From a virus: DNA of 21,858 nt. Location of the stretch: positions 1-21,858 of the IMG/VR virus record IMGVR_UViG_3300024262_002612; one strand, written 5' to 3'. Below the pieces are notes generated by a model. That model was given only the letters and a program-made list of their open reading frames with translations. It was not told where the DNA came from and did not search any database. The translations under genes and the position numbers were made by a program. Below are positions 1 through 7,491 of this stretch, one piece after another (positions within the stretch are counted from its first letter, which is position 1; the number at the start of each line of letters is the position of its first letter).

Positions 1-695
1 CAATTTATACTGCAAATGTAACTGGTCTTGGAACACTTAATTTATTAGAAGCCGTTAAATTAATCAAGCCATCAATTAAAATCTATCAAGCATCTTCATC
101 CGAAATGTTTGGTAATTGTATTGATGATGATGGTTATCAAAGAGAAACAACACCAATGAATCCCGTATCACCTTATGGGTGTGCAAAGGTATTCTCATAT
201 AACATTTGTAGAAATTATCGTAACTCTTATGGTATGTATATATCAAATGGTATTCTATTTAATCATGAATCACCACGAAGAGGAACAAACTTTGTCACTA
301 ATAAAGTAGCTAAAGAAGCGGTAAAAATTAAGTTAGGCTTATCTAATGAACTTAAATTAGGTAATTTAGACGCAACACGAGATTGGGGACATGCCAAAGA
401 CTATGTTGAAGCGATGTGGTTAATCTTACAACAAGATAAATCAGATGATTATGTATGTTCTACAGGGATATCAAACTCAGTTAGGAATTTATGTGAGTAT
501 ACGTTCTCAAAACTCGGACTTAATTATAAAGATTACGTAAAACAAGATGAAAAATTCTTAAGACCTGAAGAGTTAGAAAATTTAAAAGGAGACTCATCTA
601 AATTAAAAAAAGACACAGGATGGTGTCCAAAATATACTTTTGAAACTATGATGGATGAAATGATTGATTATTGGTTAAATTATTATAAATTATAA
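1..695 (+). CDS. gmd: GDP-mannose 4,6-dehydratase, C-terminal part (5' end outside window)
   Basis: The reading frame is open to the left edge (first full codon at base 3), so the N-terminal NAD(P)-binding Rossmann part is missing; 230 residues are visible. The enzyme converts GDP-D-mannose to GDP-4-keto-6-deoxymannose, precursor of GDP-fucose, rhamnose and related sugars. Visible family features are the catalytic SSSEMFG (visible residues 31-37), the YGCAK Tyr-x3-Lys pair of short-chain dehydrogenases (about 58-62), the FNHESPRRG substrate loop, RDWGHAKDYVEAMW and the C-terminal GDSSKLKKDTGW, matching the usual GDPSKAKKxLGW. All catalytic residues in the visible part are kept, so the gene looks intact. 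It lies 26 bp upstream of phoH and a few genes upstream of two glycosyltransferases, which suggests a phage sugar-modification group. A close alternative is another NDP-sugar epimerase/dehydratase, but the motif set is specific. Confidence 0.93.
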   Translation, partial: IYTANVTGLGTLNLLEAVKLIKPSIKIYQASSSEMFGNCIDDDGYQRETTPMNPVSPYGCAKVFSYNICRNYRNSYGMYISNGILFNHESPRRGTNFVTNKVAKEAVKIKLGLSNELKLGNLDATRDWGHAKDYVEAMWLILQQDKSDDYVCSTGISNSVRNLCEYTFSKLGLNYKDYVKQDEKFLRPEELENLKGDSSKLKKDTGWCPKYTFETMMDEMIDYWLNYYKL

Positions 696-721
696 TAAAT
701 AAAAAGCATTAGAAATTATAT

Positions 722-1444
722 ATGCCGACAAGAAAGCAAAAAGGTGAGTTATCACCACAACAAAATAAGATGACAAGAAAAGAACTCATAAACTCAATAA
801 TCGGTAAAACACCAAGAAAAAAGTTTTTATCTGAAGGTCAAAAAGACTATTATGATATACTATTGAATAGTGAAATCACAGTGTGTACAGGACCTGCAGG
901 TGTGGGTAAATCATATATCGCAATGAAAGCTGCGGTAGAATTACTTATGGATACTAATAATTCATATGAAAAAATCATAATCGTAAGACCTGCAGTCGAA
1001 GCTGAAGAAAAGTTAGGTTCACTACCAGGTAATTTAGAAGAAAAATTAGACCCTTATATTTTTCCATCTTACTATCTTTTAAATAAGATAATAGGAAAAG
1101 AGGCTAGAGAAAAATTAAAAGAAAATGACATCATCGAAGTATTTGCATTAGCATATATGAGGGGTATGAATATTGATAACTCGATATTAATTTTTGAAGA
1201 GGCTCAGAACTCGACACCGTCTCAAATGAAACTTCTATTGACAAGGATTGGTTTTAACAGTAAGTTTTTTATATCAGGCGATATTGAACAAACAGACAGA
1301 TATAAAGATAAGACACAATCGGGTCTTTATGATGCGGTTCAAAGATTCCAAAATATGGACGGAGTGGGTACATATTCTTTTGATAACAAAGATATCATCC
1401 GTAACCCACTAATAAGTAAATTATTAAAAAGGTACGAAGAATGA
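722..1444 (+). CDS. phoH: PhoH-family P-loop ATPase
   Basis: The 240-residue protein has a Walker A motif GPAGVGKS at residues 57-64, the PhoH-typical IIIVRPAVEAEEKLGSLPG (85-103), and a Walker B SILIFEEAQN (154-163) followed by TPSQMKLLLTR and ISGD (185-188, sensor region). Length and motif order match the helicase-like PhoH core common in marine and T4-like phages. The family binds ATP and is linked to RNA metabolism and phosphate starvation in bacteria; its role in phages is unknown. The start ATG follows A/T-rich sequence without a Shine-Dalgarno. The stop overlaps the next start in an ATGA arrangement, so the two are translationally coupled. Confidence 0.93.
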   Translation: MPTRKQKGELSPQQNKMTRKELINSIIGKTPRKKFLSEGQKDYYDILLNSEITVCTGPAGVGKSYIAMKAAVELLMDTNNSYEKIIIVRPAVEAEEKLGSLPGNLEEKLDPYIFPSYYLLNKIIGKEAREKLKENDIIEVFALAYMRGMNIDNSILIFEEAQNSTPSQMKLLLTRIGFNSKFFISGDIEQTDRYKDKTQSGLYDAVQRFQNMDGVGTYSFDNKDIIRNPLISKLLKRYEE

Positions 1445-2052
1445 AAATAGCATTTGATGTAAATGGAGTTTTAAGAGATACTTTAGGTAAGGCCGAACAA
1501 GTATATCAAAAATTTTTTATAGACGATTACATCAAAGAAGATGGTGAAGAAGAGTTTGATTATGAATTAAACTTACCTATCACCAGCTTAAATTTAATCG
1601 AACATTTTAAATTTCCTAAAATGGAAGATTTGTATGATTTCTTTTATGTAGATTTTCCTATGAATATTTTTGGTCACGCTCCATCTGTTACTGCTAATAC
1701 TTTCAACACACTAAATGAAGTATATGAAGATTTGAGGGATAACCACGAAATTTCCGTAATTTCTGATGAAATTCAAAAATCAAAACCAGCAACATTATTC
1801 TTCCTTTCAAAATATGGTTGTTTAGTTGAAAAGATTGTTTTTTACTCTAAAATAACTATGGATGATGTTTTATCAGAGTATGATGTCATTATAACATCAA
1901 ATCCTGATATTCTTACAGATGAAAATTACGACTTAATCAAGGTTAAATTTAATACAACATACAATACAAATATAAAAGTGAACTACGAAATTAACAAACT
2001 TGATGAGTTTAAAGAGTTATACACTGAATTAAAATTAAAAGAAGATGTTTAA
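1441..2052 (+). CDS. HAD-superfamily-like protein, probable degenerate or variant phosphatase
   Basis: The 203-residue protein begins MKIAFDVNGVLRDT, which matches HAD motif I (DxDGxLxDT) with the nucleophile Asp at residue 6. The second Asp, the general acid/base, is replaced by Asn8. Further along, ISVISDE is a plausible motif II (Ser/Thr after a hydrophobic strand), KPATLFFLSKYG looks like the region around the motif III lysine, and YDVIITSNPDIL could be the motif IV strand, although its acidic pair is not clear. The family hydrolyses phosphate esters, for example nucleotides. The Asp-to-Asn change may abolish or slow turnover or change the chemistry. The start overlaps the phoH stop; the next gene overlaps its end by 8 bp. 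Confidence 0.62.
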   Translation: MKIAFDVNGVLRDTLGKAEQVYQKFFIDDYIKEDGEEEFDYELNLPITSLNLIEHFKFPKMEDLYDFFYVDFPMNIFGHAPSVTANTFNTLNEVYEDLRDNHEISVISDEIQKSKPATLFFLSKYGCLVEKIVFYSKITMDDVLSEYDVIITSNPDILTDENYDLIKVKFNTTYNTNIKVNYEINKLDEFKELYTELKLKEDV

Positions 2053-2314
2053 AATTTTAGGAGAAATGTATTATCTAGATTTTAACGAATTAGATAATCA
2101 AATTACAATTAACAAAGAAAAAAAAGAAGATGATGAAAACCATAGTATTAATATGGTAAAATTCGAACTTCTAAAATTAATGGTCGAAGTAATATTAACC
2201 GAAAGGGAAGATTACGATGAAAACTTAGGGACTTATTCTTCAAAAGATTTAAGTATTCCCTTTAAAGTTGCATTTAATACATTATTAAGACATAACATTA
2301 TAAAAAGCATATAA
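2045..2314 (+). CDS. hypothetical protein, 89 aa
   Basis: I do not recognise this small protein. It is acidic to neutral, with a charged patch around residues 24-33 (KEKKEDDEN), a predicted helix VKFELLKLMVEVILTERED near the middle, and a C-terminal helix AFNTLLRHNIIKSI. It starts inside the end of the preceding HAD-like gene (8-bp overlap) and ends 1 bp before the glycosyltransferase start. The tight packing supports it as a real member of this operon. No function is proposed. Confidence 0.72.
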   Translation: MFKILGEMYYLDFNELDNQITINKEKKEDDENHSINMVKFELLKLMVEVILTEREDYDENLGTYSSKDLSIPFKVAFNTLLRHNIIKSI

Positions 2315-2315
2315 A

Positions 2316-3380
2316 ATGGAAGCAGAAAAAATACAGAAGATTGAAGGTTCTATCCTTAATTTAGTGGATAGAAAATCCAAAATTTACTTCTTAGTACAAG
2401 ATACTAAGGGTCATGCCAAAGGGTCTATTAGGTACATATACCAAGTTGCACAAACCTTAAAAGAAAACGGATTTAATCCGATAATCATTCATGAAGAACA
2501 ACAATATACCGGAGTCGGTGGTTGGTTAGATGAAAAATACATGGAATTACCTCACCAAAGTATTGAAGGTCAAAGTTTACAAATTTCACCTGAAGATTTT
2601 GTGGTTATTCCTGAAATTTATGGACACGTATTAGAACAACTTTCTAATTTCCCATGTGGTAAAATAGTTCTATGTCAAGCATATGACCATATGTTAGAAA
2701 CGTTAGCACCTGGAACAAATTGGGCACAATATGGTTTTAGAAAATCTATCACGACAAATCATTCACAAAAAGAATACATCAGTAATTTTATGAAAGCTAC
2801 GGATATTGATGTCTTACAACCTTTTATTCCTGAATATTTTAATAAAAAAGACAAACCTTCGAAACCAATTGTTTCAATACATTGTAGAGAACAAAGAAAT
2901 ACTGCAAAAATTATTAAAGGTTTTTATTTAAAATACCCTCAGTTTAGATGGATAACATTTAGAGATATGAAGGGTATTAACCAACAAGAATTCTCAACAT
3001 ACTTAAAAGATAGTTTTGTATCAGTTTGGGTAGATGATGAGTCGGGTTTTGGAACATTCCCATTAGAATCTATGGCATCTGCAACACCTGTTATCGGTAA
3101 GGTTCCAAATATGAAACCTGAATGGATGACAGACCAAAATGGTGTTTGGACATATGAGTTCAATAATATTATTGATATTTTGGCAGAATTCGTACAAAAT
3201 TGGTTAGAAGATAATATTTCAGAATCTTTATATGAACATTCATTAAAGACAGTTGAGTCTTATAATAATATGACACAATTCACAGAAAATGTTTTATCAT
3301 TATTTAATGAATATTTTGAAATTAGAAAAGAAAGTTTCCAATCTCAATTGGATAAAATGAAAGTAACAGAAGAAAATTAA
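2316..3380 (+). CDS. GT-B fold glycosyltransferase (group 1-like)
   Basis: The 354-residue protein has a two-domain GT-B pattern. The N-terminal half starts with IYFLVQDTKGHAKGSIRYI, typical of an acceptor domain with a glycine-rich turn. The C-terminal half carries DESGFGTFPLESMASATPVIG (about residues 239-259), the GT-B nucleotide-sugar signature E-x7-E ending in a conserved PVIG turn. No membrane segment is visible, so it should be a soluble cytoplasmic enzyme. It sits 1 bp after the preceding gene and 2 bp before a family-2 glycosyltransferase. Donor and acceptor cannot be read from sequence. The nearby GDP-mannose dehydratase makes a GDP-sugar donor possible; targets could be modified DNA bases, virion proteins or host glycans. 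Confidence 0.83.
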   Translation: MEAEKIQKIEGSILNLVDRKSKIYFLVQDTKGHAKGSIRYIYQVAQTLKENGFNPIIIHEEQQYTGVGGWLDEKYMELPHQSIEGQSLQISPEDFVVIPEIYGHVLEQLSNFPCGKIVLCQAYDHMLETLAPGTNWAQYGFRKSITTNHSQKEYISNFMKATDIDVLQPFIPEYFNKKDKPSKPIVSIHCREQRNTAKIIKGFYLKYPQFRWITFRDMKGINQQEFSTYLKDSFVSVWVDDESGFGTFPLESMASATPVIGKVPNMKPEWMTDQNGVWTYEFNNIIDILAEFVQNWLEDNISESLYEHSLKTVESYNNMTQFTENVLSLFNEYFEIRKESFQSQLDKMKVTEEN

Positions 3381-3382
3381 TT

Positions 3383-4186
3383 ATGGAAAATTTTAACGTA
3401 TCGGTAATTCTACCAATAGAAAGTTCAAAACATAAAGACTTTAACGAACTATTCTCAAAATCAATACAATCAATAGTAAATCAAACTGTAGGTGTAAACG
3501 AATTAGTTATTGTACACTCAGATGAAGAATCATTAACTTCAATAGTAAATGAATTTGATTACAGTGGATTAACAGTCACTAAAGTAGTTAATACTGGTGA
3601 CACTGATTTTTCATCTCAGATTAATTTAGGTGTTGAAAATGCGTCTTCAGAATGGATTACCATTTTGGAATTTGATGATGAATTCGCATCAATATGGTTT
3701 AAAAATGTTAAACGTTACTCTGAAGCTTACCCCGACATGCAAGGGTTTTTACCTATCGTAGTTGATATTGATGAGAAAGGTGTCTTTGCTGGTTTTACAA
3801 ATGAGGCAACATTTGCGGCAAGTATGAACAGTGAAATAGGTATCTTAACAAATGAAGTTTTATTAAATTATCAAAACTTCCAAAGTAGTGGTATGGTTTT
3901 AAAGAAAGAAACATATCAAGATTTTGGTGGATTTAAACCTTCTATGAAGTTAACATTTGTGTATGAATTTTTACTACGACTAACTTATAATTCAGTCAAT
4001 ATTATGACTATACCAAGACTTGGTTACAAACATATGAATTTACGTTTTGGTTCAATATTTTGGAACTATAAAAATGGTGAAGAAAGAGTTAGTGAGGATG
4101 AAGTAAAATTTTGGTTAGAGTCAGCAAAAAAAGAACATTTCTTTACTAATGACAGAGGCATAAAATATGAAGGTATTGAAGCTTAA
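3383..4186 (+). CDS. GT-A family 2 glycosyltransferase
   Basis: The 267-residue protein starts with NVSVILPIESSKHKDFNELF and SIQSIVNQT, the typical N-terminal strand and helix of family-2 enzymes. It continues through GVENASSEWITILEFDDE, where the acidic EFDDE cluster (about residues 96-100) takes the place of the metal-binding DXD. The later SSGMVLKKETYQDFGGF segment matches the usual acceptor-side pattern 'g..~ R...~.~GGF'. No transmembrane helix follows, so it is a soluble transferase. It is encoded just after the GT-B enzyme, and its stop overlaps the sigma-factor start (TAATG). The sugar and acceptor are unknown. Confidence 0.85.
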   Translation: MENFNVSVILPIESSKHKDFNELFSKSIQSIVNQTVGVNELVIVHSDEESLTSIVNEFDYSGLTVTKVVNTGDTDFSSQINLGVENASSEWITILEFDDEFASIWFKNVKRYSEAYPDMQGFLPIVVDIDEKGVFAGFTNEATFAASMNSEIGILTNEVLLNYQNFQSSGMVLKKETYQDFGGFKPSMKLTFVYEFLLRLTYNSVNIMTIPRLGYKHMNLRFGSIFWNYKNGEERVSEDEVKFWLESAKKEHFFTNDRGIKYEGIEA

Positions 4187-4941
4187 TGTTGTCAACCGAA
4201 AGCAGTGGAACTTCAGAGAATAAAGAAGTTAAAAAAAGAGGTCGTAAACCTAAAACGACCACTAATTATTTTGCTGAAAGAGAAGAGCATGCAGTTCGCA
4301 TGTTCTTATCTGCTTCTACTGAAAGTGAAAAAAATGAAATATATAATGATTATCTGAAGGCTCCTTTAGATAAGATGATAGAGTCTATTATTAGACGATA
4401 CAAATTATATAGAAAAGATATGGATTTTAGAGAAATCCATCATGACACACATTCATTTTTAATTACTAAAGTAGAAAAGTTCAAACCAGACAGAAACAAA
4501 AAGGCATATTCTTATTTTGGTACTATTTGTAAAAATTATTTAATGGGTCAAATCATTAAAGACCAAAAAGAGACAAATCGCAAAATTTCATATGAAGACA
4601 TTTCAAGTACTTTAGAAAATAGACCCGATATGGTTTATTACTTAGAACATGAAAAAATAGAACCTAATCAAATTATTGATGAGTTTTTAACTAAATTAAA
4701 AGATTTTGTAGAATCTGAAAATTTAAATCAAAATGAAAAAAAGTTAGGTTACGCTTTAAGTGAATTATTTGATAATTACGATGAAATTTTTATCGGAACC
4801 GATAATAATAAATTTAATAAAAATATCATTTTACTCTCGTTGAGGGAAATGACTAATTTAACAACAAAAGAAATTAGAACCTCAATGAAAAAATTTAAAA
4901 ATCTGTATTATGATATGATGAAAATTATTAATAATAGATAA
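4186..4941 (+). CDS. phage late-transcription RNA polymerase sigma factor (gp55-like)
   Basis: The 251-residue protein resembles T4 gp55 and other phage late sigma factors that direct host RNA polymerase to late (structural-gene) promoters. The central segment (about residues 80-130) has the sigma region-2 pattern: VEKFKPDRNKKAYSYFGTIC, then NYLMGQIIKDQKETNRK, equivalent to the KFKN(P)xAYITQACxNAF...KKERKE pattern of gp55. The N-terminus has an AT-hook-like KKRGRKPK (about 16-23). The C-terminus (about 210-248) contains SLREMTNLTTKEIRTSMKKF, a helix-turn-helix-like stretch in the place of sigma region 4. T4 gp55 lacks such a region, so this is a difference. It lies between the sugar genes and the tail genes and starts in the stop codon of the preceding gene (TAATG). 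Confidence 0.82.
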   Translation: MLSTESSGTSENKEVKKRGRKPKTTTNYFAEREEHAVRMFLSASTESEKNEIYNDYLKAPLDKMIESIIRRYKLYRKDMDFREIHHDTHSFLITKVEKFKPDRNKKAYSYFGTICKNYLMGQIIKDQKETNRKISYEDISSTLENRPDMVYYLEHEKIEPNQIIDEFLTKLKDFVESENLNQNEKKLGYALSELFDNYDEIFIGTDNNKFNKNIILLSLREMTNLTTKEIRTSMKKFKNLYYDMMKIINNR

Positions 4942-4954
4942 AATCTAAAATTCA

Positions 4955-4963
4955 ATATTTATA
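4955..4963 (+). promoter_or_regulatory. candidate phage late promoter motif ATATTTATA
   Basis: The 27-bp gap between the sigma-factor gene and the 124-aa gene contains ATATTTATA, ending 5 bp before the ATG. The same motif sits in the sense orientation before other structural genes in this window (see findings). If it is a -10 element, the transcript would be nearly leaderless. Confidence 0.5.
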
Positions 4964-4968
4964 GTATT

Positions 4969-5343
4969 ATGGGAAGACCTAAGAAAAAAGAAATCGTTCT
5001 ATCAAAAGATTCTGTTTTGAGTCTTATGCAGGAAATCTACAATGAACTTGTAGAACAAAGAGCAACTGCAGTAAGAATTCAAAATAAGATGTTAGCAATG
5101 TTGAAAGACCCTGAAGATATGACGGTTATAGGTCCTGTAATCAAAGAACAACAAAAGATTATAAACGATACTATAGAAAAAAAATTAACCCTTTCTAAAT
5201 TACAATCTTCTATTTGGGAAAAGGCTTCAAGTAATGATTCAGAATCCTTTAGTCTTTCTGAAATGGATGACGATGTTCTACAAGCACTAATACAAAAAGA
5301 TATAGATAACGAAGGTAAAGGCGAGGGGTATAAAATAGATTAA
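4969..5343 (+). CDS. hypothetical basic/helical protein, 124 aa
   Basis: I do not recognise a family with confidence. The N-terminus MGRPKKKEIVLSK is AT-hook-like (GRPKKK), and residues 14-85 look mostly helical and coiled-coil (LMQEIYNELVEQ, VIKEQQKIINDTIEKKLTL). The C-terminus is acidic (SLSEMDDDVLQALIQKDIDN). It follows the late sigma factor and precedes the tail genes, with its own candidate late promoter. A small terminase subunit or a late-transcription co-activator (a gp33 analogue) would fit the position and build, but neither is supported by a specific motif. Confidence 0.7.
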   Translation: MGRPKKKEIVLSKDSVLSLMQEIYNELVEQRATAVRIQNKMLAMLKDPEDMTVIGPVIKEQQKIINDTIEKKLTLSKLQSSIWEKASSNDSESFSLSEMDDDVLQALIQKDIDNEGKGEGYKID

Positions 5344-5353
5344 TTATACCGAT

Positions 5354-7288
5354 ATGTCCATTGATTTAAGTCAAGATTATTCTACGATTAAAGCCAAGTT
5401 AAGTGCTCTTACTACGGTATTAGAAAATGATAAGAATGAAAAAATTCTTAGCAAATCAAGAGATGGGGATGCTCAAGATAAAAGTAATCGAGATATAACC
5501 CAACCAATATCAGAACTTACTAGTGGTATCACAAAATCAATTAAAAACGTTAAAAGTCAATTTGACGAATTAATTGATATATTCAAATACACATTACCGA
5601 ATAATCAGAGTGGTTCTTATAATAGCACATTAATACGAGTTTTTTCTTTAGCGGCGAATAATACAAAAGAAAAAATATTACAAATATTAGTAGAAGAGGT
5701 ATTATCCGCAGTTGGTTGTTCTCAAGAACAAACCTTTACGATTAACAAACCGATTTATATTAAAGTTGAGTCTATTGATTTATTTGACCAATTAAAAAAT
5801 AACCCTAATGAAGAACCAAACGCATTCTTATATGAGGAAACGGAGACTTCACCAGGGACATTACCATTTTCTATGAATAGAGAAATATATTCTCGTATTC
5901 AGGACCCTAATGTTAGTTTAAATGGAGATACGGGTAGTAATTATATTGGAGCATCTAATACCGATATATTTGACTTTGAATATACAAAACAAGATGACCA
6001 AGGAAATATCGGTAATTTCTTAAAAGTAACTCTTCTAAAAGATACTGGTCAAGTCAAAAGAATATCAGACTTTTTAATGGATTATTATCAGTCTATAGAT
6101 ATTTTAAATTTTGATGTCTTAGTTGCTAATATACTACAATTAATGACTGGTTTTATTTCAATATCAGGAGGTATTTCAGATGGTAAACAAACAGACATTT
6201 CAGGGTGGCAAAAACTACTAACACGTATTATGGGACTATGTTTTGATGATACTCAAGAGATTGCCGTTAGTGGAAATGCAAAGTTATCAGATTTAGGTTT
6301 AATTGATGACTCATTTTTTGAATTAACACCTCAAGATTTAAGAAATATTGAATTAGAAACCAACAACATACAACAAGGAGTTGTTGAGTTTGAAGATTGT
6401 GATAACGTAAAACTACCTGTAAATGTTGAGGCATTTAATAGTGCCATGAGAAATATTAGGTCTGAAACTAATATTACTTCTAAAATTTTAGCAGTAGAAA
6501 ATCTTATAAATGATACTGCAAATAATAAAGATTGGAAACAAGCCACATTACCTAAATTTAATTTAGACGCGGCACTAAAATTAGACTTTATAAAGGCATT
6601 ACCACGTGCAGTAATGTCTACAATTTTATCACCAAAAACCATGTTTGGTATGATGGTAGCGCTAAAATCATTAGGGTCATTAGTTGGTGATAATATTGAC
6701 AGTTTAAAATCATTTATTAATAGATTTAAGAAATTTACAGTAAATCTAATGAGTAGAACTCTTTCAATTTTTATTGAAGAATTATTCGATTTAATTAAGA
6801 AAAATATTAAAAACTTAGTTGCTGATATTTTAGCTAGAATTGTACAAGAAAGTAAAAATAAACAAGTACAAATGTATACCTCAATTATTTACGCATTATA
6901 CCTTTTAGGTAGTCTTATATTAGATTATCGAAAATGTAAAAGTGTTGTTGATGAGATATTAGCATTATTAAACTTAGGATTACAATCTGCAGGTCTTGGA
7001 AATATAAGTTTACCGTTACCATTATTAGCAGGAAGTGCAGTATTACCTGGATATTCAGATATTAGAGCTTTTTCAAATGTTATAGAACAATTACAAAAAT
7101 CAGGTTTACCAACTGGTGACTTACCCGATGGTTCACCTAATCTTATGAATATAGGTATATTAAGTATGATAAAAGGAACGAGTCAAGAGCAATCAGAAAA
7201 CTCTAAAACTGATGTGTTTATACCATCATTAGCAATAACACCTGCAGGTGTTACAGTACCAGCAAAGGGTTGGGGTAAAACTTATTAA
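5354..7288 (+). CDS. putative baseplate/tail structural protein, 644 aa
   Basis: I do not recognise a named family. The N-terminal ~90 residues are polar and helical. Residues about 400-560 are rich in amphipathic and hydrophobic helices (ALPRAVMSTILSPKTMFGMM, FIEELFDLIKKNIKNLV, IIYALYLLGSLILDY), and the C-terminus ends VTVPAKGWGKTY, a Gly/Pro-rich tail. There is no signal peptide. The hydrophobic middle could be membrane-active or a helical packing core. It lies directly before a small coiled-coil gene and the gp5-like hub (2-bp gap), so a baseplate or tail-hub role is inferred from context only. Confidence 0.72.
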   Translation: MSIDLSQDYSTIKAKLSALTTVLENDKNEKILSKSRDGDAQDKSNRDITQPISELTSGITKSIKNVKSQFDELIDIFKYTLPNNQSGSYNSTLIRVFSLAANNTKEKILQILVEEVLSAVGCSQEQTFTINKPIYIKVESIDLFDQLKNNPNEEPNAFLYEETETSPGTLPFSMNREIYSRIQDPNVSLNGDTGSNYIGASNTDIFDFEYTKQDDQGNIGNFLKVTLLKDTGQVKRISDFLMDYYQSIDILNFDVLVANILQLMTGFISISGGISDGKQTDISGWQKLLTRIMGLCFDDTQEIAVSGNAKLSDLGLIDDSFFELTPQDLRNIELETNNIQQGVVEFEDCDNVKLPVNVEAFNSAMRNIRSETNITSKILAVENLINDTANNKDWKQATLPKFNLDAALKLDFIKALPRAVMSTILSPKTMFGMMVALKSLGSLVGDNIDSLKSFINRFKKFTVNLMSRTLSIFIEELFDLIKKNIKNLVADILARIVQESKNKQVQMYTSIIYALYLLGSLILDYRKCKSVVDEILALLNLGLQSAGLGNISLPLPLLAGSAVLPGYSDIRAFSNVIEQLQKSGLPTGDLPDGSPNLMNIGILSMIKGTSQEQSENSKTDVFIPSLAITPAGVTVPAKGWGKTY

Positions 7289-7290
7289 TT

Positions 7291-7491
7291 ATGGATGAAA
7301 ATAAAATAAAAAGTACACTATTAGATTACAAGAATAAGTCAAATAAAGAGTTGACTGAAGCCATGGACTTTTTAAACAATGATTTTGAAAAGACCAAAGA
7401 ATATATTGTTAAAATGACACATCACTTAGATGGTGTTGAAAGGGCTTACAATAAACTTTTAGAGGAATATCAAAAGAGAAATAAAAAATGA
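7291..7491 (+). CDS. small coiled-coil protein, 66 aa
   Basis: This 66-residue, highly charged protein is predicted to be almost entirely helical, with heptad-like spacing of Leu/Ile/Met (LLDYKNKSNKELTEAMDFL, YIVKMTHHLDGVERAYNKLL). It starts 2 bp after the 644-aa gene, and its stop overlaps the next start (ATGA), so it is coupled to the hub gene. A chaperone or tail-assembly helper would fit, but nothing specific can be seen. Confidence 0.75.
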   Translation: MDENKIKSTLLDYKNKSNKELTEAMDFLNNDFEKTKEYIVKMTHHLDGVERAYNKLLEEYQKRNKK

